A stretch of 64,000 nt of DNA from contig JAJCYO010000008.1 of NCBI GenBank assembly GCA_029262875.1, positions 1-64,000 of the forward strand, in the 5' to 3' direction. The position numbers and the translations under genes were made by a program. Positions within the stretch are counted from its first letter, which is position 1, and every line of letters begins with the position of its first letter. This document shows, one piece after another, positions 43,329-52,911 of this stretch. Under the pieces are notes generated by a model. The model had not been told where the DNA came from. It searched no databases and worked only from the letters and a program-made list of their open reading frames with translations. The DNA is from Flavobacteriales bacterium. Lineage in GTDB: Bacteria > Bacteroidota > Bacteroidia > Flavobacteriales_E > Vicingaceae.

Positions 43329-43802
43329 ATGGCTAAAAAAGCACTCATATCACTACTATTATTGTTGACCTATTCTTTAGGCTTTGCACATAATTTTATT
43401 CCTCATAGCCATGATACGGATACTGAAGCGCATTTAGTTGCTCATGAAAAAGGTGAACATCACCATCATCATCATGCGGTAAAGCATTCGGAATCAAACC
43501 ATAAACATGTTTCTCATGGAGATCATTATGATAAGGGGTTCTATGATTTACTTCTTTGTTTTATGCATGATAGTCATGATCATCAGAATGATTGTAAAGA
43601 TCAACACTATATTCCTGCTAAAACGAATACGGTAACCATGAACAAATTTCAAGCAAACAAACTTGTTGCTGTATTGTTTTCTTTTGATTTAGAAATAGAA
43701 AAAAGTGAATTCACTTCTGACCATTATTTCAATTCAGATATTGCTTATCTATCGCCTTCGATAGAAGATACGCCTCTCCGAGGACCACCATCTAATTCTT
43801 AA
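43329..43802 (+). CDS. Exported histidine-rich metal-binding protein
   Basis: A 157-residue protein with a signal peptide (residues about 1-20, ending GFAH) and a very His/Asp-rich mature part (about residues 21-97), including a run of six His near residues 45-50 and motifs HSHD, HKH, HGDH and HDHQND. Two cysteines are present (FLLCF-type and DCKD). It should bind Cu, Zn, Co or Ni in the periplasm. It lies just upstream of a heavy-metal RND efflux set, so it is probably a metallochaperone or sensor-like component. The C-terminal half has no recognised domain. Confidence 0.75.
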   Translation: MAKKALISLLLLLTYSLGFAHNFIPHSHDTDTEAHLVAHEKGEHHHHHHAVKHSESNHKHVSHGDHYDKGFYDLLLCFMHDSHDHQNDCKDQHYIPAKTNTVTMNKFQANKLVAVLFSFDLEIEKSEFTSDHYFNSDIAYLSPSIEDTPLRGPPSNS

Positions 43803-43808
43803 TAAAAT

Positions 43809-43854
43809 AAGACAATCATTGTCTTAGATTCTTCAATCTTTACTGTAAAGATTG
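43809..43854 (+). promoter_or_regulatory. Two tandem hairpins before the efflux adaptor gene
   Basis: Hairpin 1: aagacaat (43809-43816), 1-base spacer, attgtctt (43818-43825). Hairpin 2: caatcttta (43834-43842), loop ctg, taaagattg (43846-43854). Both stems are perfect and lie between the His-rich gene stop and the adaptor ATG at 43897. The short T stretches do not make a clear terminator. They may stabilise or process the mRNA, attenuate the operon, or act as a weak terminator. Confidence 0.5.
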
Positions 43855-43896
43855 AGGTCTTAGTACACAACCATTTTACATTTTAAAACATTAACG

Positions 43897-45399
43897 ATGA
43901 ATAAAGTATTGATTTTATTCACTTGCATTACCACAATATTTGTTGGTTGCAAAAGTGATAACCAAGAAGACAACAATAGTAATCATGGTCATTCTCACAT
44001 AGAGCCTTTGGCTTATACTATCTATTCTGATAAGTCAGAATTGTTTGTGGAGTTTGAACCTTTAGTTATTGGAAAAACGACAAAATTTGCTGCTCATTTT
44101 ACCAAATTGGGAGAGAATTTTGTTGCTATTGAGGAGGGCACAGTTTCCATTCATTTAATTGGAAAAAAGGATCAGCCAACCTACAACGCAAGTAATCCAT
44201 CTTCTCCAGGGATATTTCGTTTAAAGCTTAAACCCATCAACACTGGGAACTATAAATTAGTATTTCACATCGTTACTAAAGCTTTTTCTGATACCATCAC
44301 AATTGATGATGTTAAGGTATATTCTGATGAAGAAACGGCTGAAGCGAGTCAAAAGAAAAACACAGTGGAAGAGATTGTTTACTTAAAAGAACAAGCATGG
44401 AAAGTAGAATTTGCTAATGCTGAAGTAACAAAACAACCATTTGCTGAAATCATCAAAACCACTGGGCACATTTTGACTGCCCAAGGAGATGAAGTCATTA
44501 TTACAGCTAAAAATAAAGGAATTGTCACTTTTGGAAATAATAAAAAACAAGTTGGTTCTGCAGTTAATTCTGGTGAAACATTGTTTATTATTACCGGAGG
44601 AGGTTTAACCGAAGATAATATCGATAACGATTTTATCGATGCAAAAGCCAGTTTTGAAAAAAGTAAAGCCGATTATGAAAGGGCTCAAAAATTAATTAAT
44701 GAAAAAATTATTTCACAAAAGGAATATCAAGAAATAGAAGTTCAGTATAAAAATACTCAAGCAAAGTACAACACGATTGCCAAAAATTATTCATCTAATG
44801 GTAAGAAAATAAGCACTCCATTAACAGGTTTTATAAAGAACATTTTAGTCAGTGAAGGACAGTATGTAGAAATTGGTCAGCCAATAGCCAGTGTTTCTCA
44901 AAACCGCAGGCTAATGCTAAAAGCAGAGGTTCCTCAAAAGCATTACTCTAAACTCAAAAGCATTTCCTCAGCAAACTTTATTACCGCTTATGATGATAGA
45001 GTTTATGATACAGATAGTCTAAATGGGCAATTCATTTCTTATGGAAAAAGTACTGATGAACATGCTTTTTATATACCAGTCACCTTTGAAATTGATAATA
45101 AAGGAGACATTATACCTGGTTCTTTTATAGAGATTTTCTTAAAAACCAATGTTATTAATGATGTCTTGACCATACCCTTTTCTGCTCTGTTAGAAGAACA
45201 GGGTCATTATTATGCTTTCGTTCAAACATCTGGAGAAGGATTCCAAAAGAGGGAATTGAAAATAGGTGCCAATGATGGGATGAATGTTCAAATTTTATCG
45301 GGCATTAACGAAAACGAAAGGGTAGTAACGAAAGGTGCATACCAAATAAAATTAGCAACAATGTCAGGTAAAATGCCAGCGCACGGTCATGAACATTAA
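43897..45399 (+). CDS. Heavy-metal efflux RND periplasmic adaptor (CusB/CzcB-like)
   Basis: A 500-residue membrane-fusion lipoprotein: signal peptide with lipobox FVGC (Cys18), then a His-rich stretch HGHSH near residue 30. An extra N-terminal domain (about 38-145) precedes the standard adaptor core: barrel-sandwich and coiled-coil hairpin (about 185-310, ASFEKSKADYERAQKLI) and beta-barrel/membrane-proximal domains. It ends in AHGHEH, a second His-rich tag. It joins the inner-membrane pump (next gene) to the TolC-like channel. Metal specificity is not certain. It lies 12 bases before the pump gene, and a common operon is clear. Confidence 0.88.
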   Translation: MNKVLILFTCITTIFVGCKSDNQEDNNSNHGHSHIEPLAYTIYSDKSELFVEFEPLVIGKTTKFAAHFTKLGENFVAIEEGTVSIHLIGKKDQPTYNASNPSSPGIFRLKLKPINTGNYKLVFHIVTKAFSDTITIDDVKVYSDEETAEASQKKNTVEEIVYLKEQAWKVEFANAEVTKQPFAEIIKTTGHILTAQGDEVIITAKNKGIVTFGNNKKQVGSAVNSGETLFIITGGGLTEDNIDNDFIDAKASFEKSKADYERAQKLINEKIISQKEYQEIEVQYKNTQAKYNTIAKNYSSNGKKISTPLTGFIKNILVSEGQYVEIGQPIASVSQNRRLMLKAEVPQKHYSKLKSISSANFITAYDDRVYDTDSLNGQFISYGKSTDEHAFYIPVTFEIDNKGDIIPGSFIEIFLKTNVINDVLTIPFSALLEEQGHYYAFVQTSGEGFQKRELKIGANDGMNVQILSGINENERVVTKGAYQIKLATMSGKMPAHGHEH

Positions 45400-45411
45400 A
45401 AAGAAAAAATT

Positions 45412-48400
45412 ATGTTGAATAGAATTATACAATATGCCCTGGATAATCGCTTGATGATTATTGCAGCTTCTGTATTGCTTTTAATGGCAGGTATTTACAC
45501 CTCTTCCAAAATGGAAGTAGACGTCTTTCCAGATCTTACTGCACCAACTGTTGTAGTACTAACAGAAGCTCATGGAATGGCTCCCGAAGAAGTAGAGAAG
45601 ATGGTTACGTTTCAGATCGAAACATCTGTAAATGGTGCCACTAACGTAAGAAGAGTTCGATCTTCTTCTGCTGCTGGAATATCTATCATTTGGGTAGAAT
45701 TTGAATGGGGAACTGATATTTTTAAAGCAAGGCAAATCGTCAGCGAAAAACTACTAGCAATCAAAGAAAATTTACCATTGGGTGTTGGGAATCCGACCCT
45801 TGCTCCGCAATCATCTATAATGGGAGAAATAATGTTCATTAGCCTCTCTTCTGACAGCACTTCACCTATGGACTTAAGAACTATTGCCGATTGGAACATC
45901 CGACCCCGATTATTAGCTACAGGAGGTGTTTCTCAGGTGGTTATCATTGGTGGTGAATACAAACAATATCAAATATTGGCATCTCCACAAAAGATGAAAC
46001 ATTACGACATTTCATTAAATGAACTGTTAAAAGCCAGTGAGGAGTCTAACCTCAATGCTTCAGGTGGTTTTATGAATGAATATGGAAGTGAATACATCAT
46101 TAGAGGAATCGGAAGAACAAACAACATTGATGATATTGGTAATACCGTTATTAAAGTCATCAACGATATTCCTATTAAAATTGCTGATGTCGCAAGCGTT
46201 AAAGTTGGTGGGTCAATTCCAAAAATTGGAGATGCCTCATTAAAAGCAACTCCCGCAGTTTTATTGACCATAGCTAAACAACCTGGAACAAATACAATTG
46301 AACTGACTAAAAAAGTTGACGATGCATTGTTGGAATTATCAAAGACATTACCTTCCGATATAAAGATTAACAGCAACATCTTTCGACAAGCAGATTTCAT
46401 TCAAGCTTCGGTGAGTAACATCCAAAAAGCATTAATTGAAGGGTCTGTTTTTGTCGTCATCATCATGTTTTTATTTTTAATGAATTTCCGAACAACAATT
46501 ATCTCTTTAATTGCCATTCCGCTTTCATTAATCGTTTCCATCATTACACTTAAATATTTAGGGTTAACCATAAATACGATGTCATTGGGAGGTATGGCAA
46601 TTGCTATAGGTTCATTAGTTGATGATGCTGTTATTGATGTAGAGAATGTTTTCAAACGATTAAAAGAAAACGCACTGCGAAGTGTTGAAGACAAAAAAAG
46701 CACCATTACAGTTGTTTACAATGCCTCTAAAGAAATTCGTTCTTCCATTTTTAATGCAACACTTATCATTATTGTCGCTTTTATCCCATTGTTTTTCTTG
46801 AGTGGATTAGAAGGAAGAATGTTACGCCCATTAGGAATATCATTTATCGTATCCTTATTTGCATCTTTAATTGTAGCAGTTACCCTTACACCTGTTCTAT
46901 GCAGTTATATGCTTGCCAATGAAAACAAATTACTGAAACAAGCAAAAGGTAGTTGGTTAGAGAACTTCTTAAGCAATCATTATAAAATGGCTTTAAGCAA
47001 AGTAATGAAATTCAAAAAGACAATGCTTGGATTATCTTTAGCCTTGCTAATTTTGGTTGTGTTTCTAATGTTTGGCTTAGGAAGAAGTTTTCTACCAGAA
47101 TTCAATGAAGGAAGTCTAACTATATCGGCTGTGAGTGTCCCTGGCATATCATTGGATGAATCTAATAAAATTGGAAATCGAATTGAAAAAGCACTTTTAA
47201 CCATTCCTGAAATTTCCATTACATCAAGACGAACGGGTAGAGCAGAATTAGATGAGCACGCTCAAGGAGTTAACGCTGCTGAAATAGATGTTCCTTTTAA
47301 TTTAACAGAAAGGAGTCGAGAAGAATTTATGAAGGAGGTTCGTGAAAAATTAGCTTCAATATCTGAGGCGAACATTACGATTGGACAACCTATTGGGCAT
47401 CGAATTGACCATATGCTTTCAGGTACCAGAGCAAATATTGCCATTAAACTTTTTGGTAGTGACTTAAACAAGATGTTTCAATTTGCCAACCAAATAAAAA
47501 ATAACATTGAGGGTATAGAAGGCTTAGTGGATGTTAATGTAGAACAACAAGTAGAAATTCCTCAAATACAACTAAAAGCTAAACGAGATATGTTGGCAAA
47601 ATATGGGATAACCATTGGAGAATTCACCGAATTTATTGACATTGCTTTTGCTGGTGAAAAGGTGTCTCAGGTATTTGAAAGTGATAAAAATTTCGATTTA
47701 ATACTTCGTTTTGATGATGAAAACAGAGGGAAAATAGAGAACATTAAGAATGTCTTGATTGATTCTCGTACTGGAAAAATTCCTTTACATTATGTTTCTA
47801 ACATTATCTCTACAAGTGGTCCAAACACTGTTAATCGTGAAAATGTAAAACGTAAAATAGTCATTTCAGCTAATGTTGCTGAACGTGATTTAAGAAGTGT
47901 TGTGAATGAGATAAAAGAAAAAGTAGATCAAAACATTTCACTTCCAGAAAATTATCACATCCAATATGGTGGACAATTTGAAAGTGAAGAAAAGGCTTCT
48001 AAGATTTTATTCTTTACTTCTTTAATGTCATTACTCATTATCTTTTTACTGTTGTATCAAGAATTTAAAGATATAAAAATAGCTGGTATCATTCTCCTCA
48101 ATTTACCATTGGCATTGATTGGTGGAGTATTGAGTATTTGGTTCACATCTGGTATCATAAGTATTCCTGCAATAATTGGATTTATCACGCTGTTTGGAAT
48201 AGCCACCAGAAATGGGATATTATTGGTTTCACGATACAATACCTTAAAAAAGAAAGGGCTTGATTTATATGATACAATTATTGTCGGATCATTAGACAGA
48301 CTTAATCCTATTTTAATGACCGCATTAACTACGGCATTGGCATTAATACCATTAGCATTAACTGGCGATTTAGCCGGTAATGAAATACAAAGTCCAATGG

Positions 48401-48501
48401 CAAAAGTGATTTTGGGAGGGCTCTTAAGCTCTACCCTCTTAAATATTTTTATAGTACCTATCGTGTACTATTATTCAAACATTAAAAATCAAAAACAATG
48501 A
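45412..48501 (+). CDS. Heavy-metal efflux RND pump (CzcA/CusA family)
   Basis: A 1029-residue inner-membrane proton-driven pump with 12 membrane segments and two large periplasmic loops. Family hallmarks: ALDNRLMIIAASVLLLMAG at the first helix, EVDVFPDLTAPTVVVLTEA, and TM4 SLVDDAVIDVENVF (V403-F413) with acidic residues D404, D405, D409 and E411 in the proton relay region. The VDDAVIDVEN form differs from the classic CzcA (VDGAVIIVEN) and CusA (VDAAIVMIEN) motifs, so the substrate (Cu/Ag or Zn/Co/Cd/Ni) is open. The stop overlaps the outer-membrane gene by 4 bases. Confidence 0.93.
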   Translation: MLNRIIQYALDNRLMIIAASVLLLMAGIYTSSKMEVDVFPDLTAPTVVVLTEAHGMAPEEVEKMVTFQIETSVNGATNVRRVRSSSAAGISIIWVEFEWGTDIFKARQIVSEKLLAIKENLPLGVGNPTLAPQSSIMGEIMFISLSSDSTSPMDLRTIADWNIRPRLLATGGVSQVVIIGGEYKQYQILASPQKMKHYDISLNELLKASEESNLNASGGFMNEYGSEYIIRGIGRTNNIDDIGNTVIKVINDIPIKIADVASVKVGGSIPKIGDASLKATPAVLLTIAKQPGTNTIELTKKVDDALLELSKTLPSDIKINSNIFRQADFIQASVSNIQKALIEGSVFVVIIMFLFLMNFRTTIISLIAIPLSLIVSIITLKYLGLTINTMSLGGMAIAIGSLVDDAVIDVENVFKRLKENALRSVEDKKSTITVVYNASKEIRSSIFNATLIIIVAFIPLFFLSGLEGRMLRPLGISFIVSLFASLIVAVTLTPVLCSYMLANENKLLKQAKGSWLENFLSNHYKMALSKVMKFKKTMLGLSLALLILVVFLMFGLGRSFLPEFNEGSLTISAVSVPGISLDESNKIGNRIEKALLTIPEISITSRRTGRAELDEHAQGVNAAEIDVPFNLTERSREEFMKEVREKLASISEANITIGQPIGHRIDHMLSGTRANIAIKLFGSDLNKMFQFANQIKNNIEGIEGLVDVNVEQQVEIPQIQLKAKRDMLAKYGITIGEFTEFIDIAFAGEKVSQVFESDKNFDLILRFDDENRGKIENIKNVLIDSRTGKIPLHYVSNIISTSGPNTVNRENVKRKIVISANVAERDLRSVVNEIKEKVDQNISLPENYHIQYGGQFESEEKASKILFFTSLMSLLIIFLLLYQEFKDIKIAGIILLNLPLALIGGVLSIWFTSGIISIPAIIGFITLFGIATRNGILLVSRYNTLKKKGLDLYDTIIVGSLDRLNPILMTALTTALALIPLALTGDLAGNEIQSPMAKVILGGLLSSTLLNIFIVPIVYYYSNIKNQKQ

Positions 48502-49673
48502 GATATATCGTCATCATCACGGCATTCTTTGTAATGACTACCACTAATGCTCAAAACGGCATTGAAAAGGTGCTTACAGACATAGCAAAAAACAACAAAT
48601 CAATAATTGCCAATCAACAGTATTGGGAGGCTAAAAAGTTATTGTACAAAACAGGTATAAATCCTTCTAACCCAAAATTTGAATACGAATATTTAGCGGG
48701 ACCGGCATCAGCGGGAGGAAATCAAACTGATATTTCGGTGATTCAATCTTTCGATTTCCCAACTTCTTACATCAAGAAAAATCAGGTAGCTAACCAACAA
48801 ATCGTTCAATCAGATTTTCAAGTAACGGCTTACCGTCAAGATGTTTTATTGAAAGCAAAACAATACTGCATGGAGCTGATTTACCTTAATAAAAAACAAA
48901 TAGGATTAAAGAATCAAGTGGAGTTTATTAAAAAAATCTATACTGCATACCAGCTTAAACTAAAACAAGGAGATGTTGGCCTCTTAGCTATTAATAAAAT
49001 AAAACTGCAAGTATTCAATTGGGAAAATGAATTGAGACTGAATACGATTGAAATTAAACAGTATACTCAAAAACTTTCTGAATTAAACGGAGGATCTGAT
49101 ATCGCATTTACTGAAACCAATTATCCAATAATTCCAACAGTTCCGGATTTTGCTACATTAGAAAATACTATAGAGGCCAATGACCCTAACTTAAAATCGA
49201 TACACCAGCAAAATGAAATAGATCAAAAAAAACTGGAGTTAAGTAGAGCTATGGCCCTACCCAAATTAGAAGGAGGCTATCGTTCACAAGATGTTTCTGG
49301 GCAAAAAATCCAAGGAATACACCTTGGAATAACAATTCCTTTATGGGAAAATAAGAACAAAGTGAAACATCGAAAAGCGCATTTGCAGTTTAATGATTTG
49401 CAAATAGAAGAACACCAAAATGAACATTTTAATGAAATCCAACAACTGTACGAAAAGTACCAAGGATTATCCGTTTCTATTGAAGAATATCAAAAACTAA
49501 TGGGTACGGTAAAAAGTAATCATCTACTCGATAAAGCATTAGAGCTTGAAGAAATTTCGTTTATCCAGTATATTATGGAAATCAACTATTTCTACGATGC
49601 ACATAATACTTATTTGGCTTTAGAAAAAGAGTACCATCAGGTCATTGCTGAATTGTACAAATATGAATTGTAG
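48498..49673 (+). CDS. TolC-family outer-membrane efflux channel (CusC/CzcC-like)
   Basis: A 391-residue outer-membrane channel subunit: signal peptide (residues 1-18, TTNAQ) followed by two long-helix repeats typical of TolC-like proteins, with PSNPKFEYEYLAGPASAGG near the first strand and GIHLGITIPLWENKNKVKH in the second. It is shorter than E. coli TolC, as expected for the CzcC type. It completes the tripartite efflux set and is coupled to the pump gene (ATGA). It is convergent with the RDD gene, 8 bases away. Confidence 0.88.
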   Translation: MRYIVIITAFFVMTTTNAQNGIEKVLTDIAKNNKSIIANQQYWEAKKLLYKTGINPSNPKFEYEYLAGPASAGGNQTDISVIQSFDFPTSYIKKNQVANQQIVQSDFQVTAYRQDVLLKAKQYCMELIYLNKKQIGLKNQVEFIKKIYTAYQLKLKQGDVGLLAINKIKLQVFNWENELRLNTIEIKQYTQKLSELNGGSDIAFTETNYPIIPTVPDFATLENTIEANDPNLKSIHQQNEIDQKKLELSRAMALPKLEGGYRSQDVSGQKIQGIHLGITIPLWENKNKVKHRKAHLQFNDLQIEEHQNEHFNEIQQLYEKYQGLSVSIEEYQKLMGTVKSNHLLDKALELEEISFIQYIMEINYFYDAHNTYLALEKEYHQVIAELYKYEL

Positions 49674-49681
49674 GCTATAGA

Positions 49682-50269
49682 CTATTTTCTTGACACCACC
49701 GTTTTGGCAATAATGTCGTGCAGTGTTTGTTTCTTATCGGCAAAGACAAAGAAGAAACCTATAAAAATAATAAAACCCATTATACTGGCTATTGTTCCTA
49801 TAAATGCTAAGGCTGTTACTCCTCCAATCAAGGATAAAATAGAGCTCCCATACTTTAAGAAGGACCTTAACCAGAGCTTACCCGCACTGGCCGGAGTACC
49901 GTCAACATTGGTATTAATAATTTTCAACAACATCTTTCCAAATGACTGACCAAATGCCCCTTCCATAAAAAATAGAATTAATCCTGTAACAGAAATACCT
50001 GCAGATATTTCCATGGTTTTTTCTATCATTACCGAGAACTTGTCCCCTAACTGTCCAGAAAGCTGCTCTGATACTTGCTCCATTTCAGCTATTTGATCAC
50101 CAAAAAATAATGAAACCAAAGAATCTCCAAAAAGCACCCCTACAATTGAGCCTAAGATCATAATTACTAATGTATCAAGCATATAAGCTCCTAAACGCCT
50201 ACCAAAACCAATGCGTTCATTCTCTGGATTATTTTGATCTTCGCTTAATTGTTCATTTGAATCGTTCAT
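49682..50269 (-). CDS. RDD family membrane protein
   Basis: A 195-residue membrane protein of the RDD family. The N-terminus is polar and acidic, then GFGRRLGAYMLDTLVIMILG carries the Arg and Asp residues that name the family. SFGKMLLKIINT and LWLRSFLKYG follow, then a last pair of membrane helices and a basic tail with LHDIIAKTVVVS-like end. I start at ATG 50269 (MNDSNEQ); an ATG sits one codon before, and an open frame extends to 50323. RDD proteins are poorly understood; some exchange Na+/H+ or act in compatible-solute transport. Confidence 0.82.
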   Translation of the reverse strand: MNDSNEQLSEDQNNPENERIGFGRRLGAYMLDTLVIMILGSIVGVLFGDSLVSLFFGDQIAEMEQVSEQLSGQLGDKFSVMIEKTMEISAGISVTGLILFFMEGAFGQSFGKMLLKIINTNVDGTPASAGKLWLRSFLKYGSSILSLIGGVTALAFIGTIASIMGFIIFIGFFFVFADKKQTLHDIIAKTVVSRK

Positions 50270-50415
50270 CATCTTTTGATTTATATGAAAAGGAAAATTA
50301 TTGATATTTCCACGATAAAACAAATTAAGATTACCAAAGGCTTTTAACAGATGTTAACGCTTTTGATTGCATTCCTGATGTAATCAAGAATGTTTTTTGT
50401 TACATTTATCCAACC

Positions 50416-51438
50416 ATGAAAAACACCGCTTACTTTTTTATCACTACCATAGGCATAATTGTTACGCTCATTTACGGTAAGAGCTTATTAATTCCTTTTG
50501 TTTTTGCGCTGTTGTTTTGGTTCATCGTAAGAAAAATTCGTCTTTTAGCTGATAAAGTTCCCTTCCTTAAAAAACGAGGGCCTTTATGGTTAAAGAACTT
50601 AATCATCACTTTAGGCTTCATTACTATTTTTGGATTTATCTCAAAACTATTGTTGTATAACATTAATTCATTAGCCAAATCCTATCCTGTTTATGAAGAA
50701 AACATAGGGAATGTTATCGCTCAGTTAAATGATTTACTTCAAATCAACATTTTTGATTATTTTAAACAACATGCTGGTGATTTTGATTTTGGAACCATTC
50801 TAAAACAATTGTTTAAGTCATTAACAGACCTACTAAGTAATGCATTTATCATTTTGTTTTATGCCTTGTTTATCTTTTTGGAAGAAGCAAATTTTTATTC
50901 TAAATTAAAGACTCTCCTGAATAAAAAAGGTGATTCTGATACCACGAATGACATTATGGGGAAAATTGAATCTTCCATTTCTAAATACATTGGGCTAAAG
51001 ACATTGGTTAGTTTAATAACTGGTATTGCTAGCTACATTGTATTATTAATAATTGGAATAGATGCACCCATATTTTGGGCTTTTTTAATTTTCATCCTAA
51101 ATTTTATCCCAACTATTGGCTCCCTAATTGGTACATTATTCCCGGCTATTTTCTGCATGCTTCAATTCGGAGATGTGACCCACTGTTTAATGGTGATAGG
51201 GTTTGTGGGGGCAATTCAAATTCTTGTTGGCAATTTACTGGAACCAAAATTAATGGGAAACTCACTCAACATTAGTCCGTTAGTAGCTATTATTGCCTTG
51301 TCTTTCTGGGGTTCTCTTTGGGGAGTTACAGGTATGTTGTTAAGCGTTCCTATTACCGTAATTATGGTGATTATTTTTTCTCATTTCGAGAAGACGAAAT
51401 CAATTGCAATAATGCTTTCTGAAAAGGGGAAAATTTAG
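50416..51438 (+). CDS. AI-2E family transporter (UPF0118)
   Basis: A 340-residue inner-membrane protein of the AI-2E/PerM family with about seven to eight membrane segments. Characteristic parts are LLIPFVFALLFWFIVRKI in the first pair of helices, and the conserved late block FILNFIPTIGSLIGTLFPA followed by GNLLEPKLMG. Members transport diverse small solutes; the name does not prove AI-2 export. The gene is divergent from RDD, and its stop overlaps the stop of the convergent wecB-like gene by 4 bases. Confidence 0.9.
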   Translation: MKNTAYFFITTIGIIVTLIYGKSLLIPFVFALLFWFIVRKIRLLADKVPFLKKRGPLWLKNLIITLGFITIFGFISKLLLYNINSLAKSYPVYEENIGNVIAQLNDLLQINIFDYFKQHAGDFDFGTILKQLFKSLTDLLSNAFIILFYALFIFLEEANFYSKLKTLLNKKGDSDTTNDIMGKIESSISKYIGLKTLVSLITGIASYIVLLIIGIDAPIFWAFLIFILNFIPTIGSLIGTLFPAIFCMLQFGDVTHCLMVIGFVGAIQILVGNLLEPKLMGNSLNISPLVAIIALSFWGSLWGVTGMLLSVPITVIMVIIFSHFEKTKSIAIMLSEKGKI

Positions 51439-52535
51439 CTCAGCTCTTTCTTTAGTACCTCAACGATACGTTTGGTGGCTTGCCCATCCCAATGAGGAGG
51501 TATAGCGCCAGTTTTATAGGTGCCATTTTCAATTTGATTAATTTTTTCAGCTACAGCTTCAAAATTATATTCAACCAACTCGTTAGTGCCAATTGTAATG
51601 GTGCTTGGCCTTTCGGTGTTATCTCGTAAGGTAAGACAAGGAACTCTTCTATAAGTTGTTTCTTCCTGTATTCCTCCACTATCGGTTAACACATATTTAC
51701 AGGTGCTTATCAATTTTTGAAATGCCAAATAATTCAAAGCCTCGGTAATGATAACCTTCGGGTTACTTTGCAAATTTTCAAACAATCCATGTTTTATTAA
51801 ACTGTTTTTTGTTCGGTGATGTATTGGTAATATCAAATGGCTATCTTCTGCTACCTTACCAATAATATTTAGCAATATTTGCAATCGTTCTTTCGTGTCT
51901 ACATTACTTGGACGGTGCATGGTCATCAACACAAAACTCTTCTCCTCCACTCCAAGCTCTTCTAAAATATTATTTTCCTGGATTACATCATCAAAAGCTA
52001 CCAATGTATCGATCATGGTATTTCCAACAAAGTGAATTTGATCTTCATTTTTTCCAGCTTCTACTAAATTGTCGTAACCACTTTGTTCAGTAACAAAAAA
52101 TCCATCGGAAACTAAATCGGTTATCAAACGATTTATTTCTTCAGGCATTTCATTGTCATAACTTCTTAACCCACTCTCTAAGTGAAACAACTTGGTATTC
52201 GTTTTATTTCCAACAATTGCTCCTGCCAATGTAGAATTAACATCTCCGACAACGATTAGTGCGTCAGGACTATGATGATTTACTGCTTTTTCAATTTCTA
52301 TAATTGCCTGCCCGATTTGATTTGATGGAGAAGCTGGTGTAACATTAAGGTATTCTGGTTCTTTTAGTTTGAGTTGTTTAAAAAATATGTCAGACATATT
52401 TTCATCATAATGTTGATTTGTATGAACTAAAATGTATTCAAACTCATCTCCATAGACTTTAAATTCTTTTTCAAATTGTGTGATTTTAATAAAGTTGGGG
52501 CGAGTCCCCACAACTATCATTACTTTTTTTGACAT
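51435..52535 (-). CDS. wecB: UDP-N-acetylglucosamine 2-epimerase (non-hydrolysing)
   Basis: Converts UDP-GlcNAc to UDP-ManNAc for surface polysaccharide synthesis. It has 366 residues. Family motifs: VGTRPNFIKIT at the start, VHTNQHYDENMSD, VVGDVNSTLAGA, HLESGLRSYDNEMPEEINR and LTDSGGIQEET. All align with the non-hydrolysing WecB/MnaA group. No ManNAc dehydrogenase is next to it, so the sugar's destination is unknown; it does not sit in an obvious capsule cluster. GlmM elsewhere in this window supplies the upstream precursor. Confidence 0.93.
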   Translation of the reverse strand: MSKKVMIVVGTRPNFIKITQFEKEFKVYGDEFEYILVHTNQHYDENMSDIFFKQLKLKEPEYLNVTPASPSNQIGQAIIEIEKAVNHHSPDALIVVGDVNSTLAGAIVGNKTNTKLFHLESGLRSYDNEMPEEINRLITDLVSDGFFVTEQSGYDNLVEAGKNEDQIHFVGNTMIDTLVAFDDVIQENNILEELGVEEKSFVLMTMHRPSNVDTKERLQILLNIIGKVAEDSHLILPIHHRTKNSLIKHGLFENLQSNPKVIITEALNYLAFQKLISTCKYVLTDSGGIQEETTYRRVPCLTLRDNTERPSTITIGTNELVEYNFEAVAEKINQIENGTYKTGAIPPHWDGQATKRIVEVLKKELS

Positions 52536-52569
52536 AGTAAAATTTTAAAGCCTCTACGAAAATACCAAT

Positions 52570-52845
52570 TTAATCTACCTCTTCATAATCCACGAAATCT
52601 CCCATATCCCCTGTCTCTGATTTAGTCTTATTTCCTCTGGACTTAATTTTCACCTCTCCTTCATGTTCTTTAGCAAACTCTTGTGCTTGTTGGCGTTCTT
52701 GAAATTGAGTATTTCCTTGATTTTGAAATTGTCCCATCTTTTTTTTCATCCATCTTTTCAACAACCACGGAAAAACATACCTGGCCAAAAGCCTAAATCC
52801 ATAGATGATAATGAAAATAATTGCTATGGTTCTTAATATCTGCAT
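52570..52845 (-). CDS. DUF4834 family small membrane protein
   Basis: A 91-residue protein. One N-terminal membrane helix (about residues 4-24) is followed by a strongly basic stretch KRWMKKKMGQF, then a Gln-rich and acidic tail. This matches DUF4834, a family restricted to Bacteroidota with no known role. It lies 34 bases upstream of wecB and 66 bases after carB on the same strand. Confidence 0.8.
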   Translation of the reverse strand: MQILRTIAIIFIIIYGFRLLARYVFPWLLKRWMKKKMGQFQNQGNTQFQERQQAQEFAKEHEGEVKIKSRGNKTKSETGDMGDFVDYEEVD

Positions 52846-52911
52846 AATTTATTCTTTGGATTAGAATTTTACAATATCCTTACCAATTAAAAATTTCAGT
52901 CAAATTGTCAC

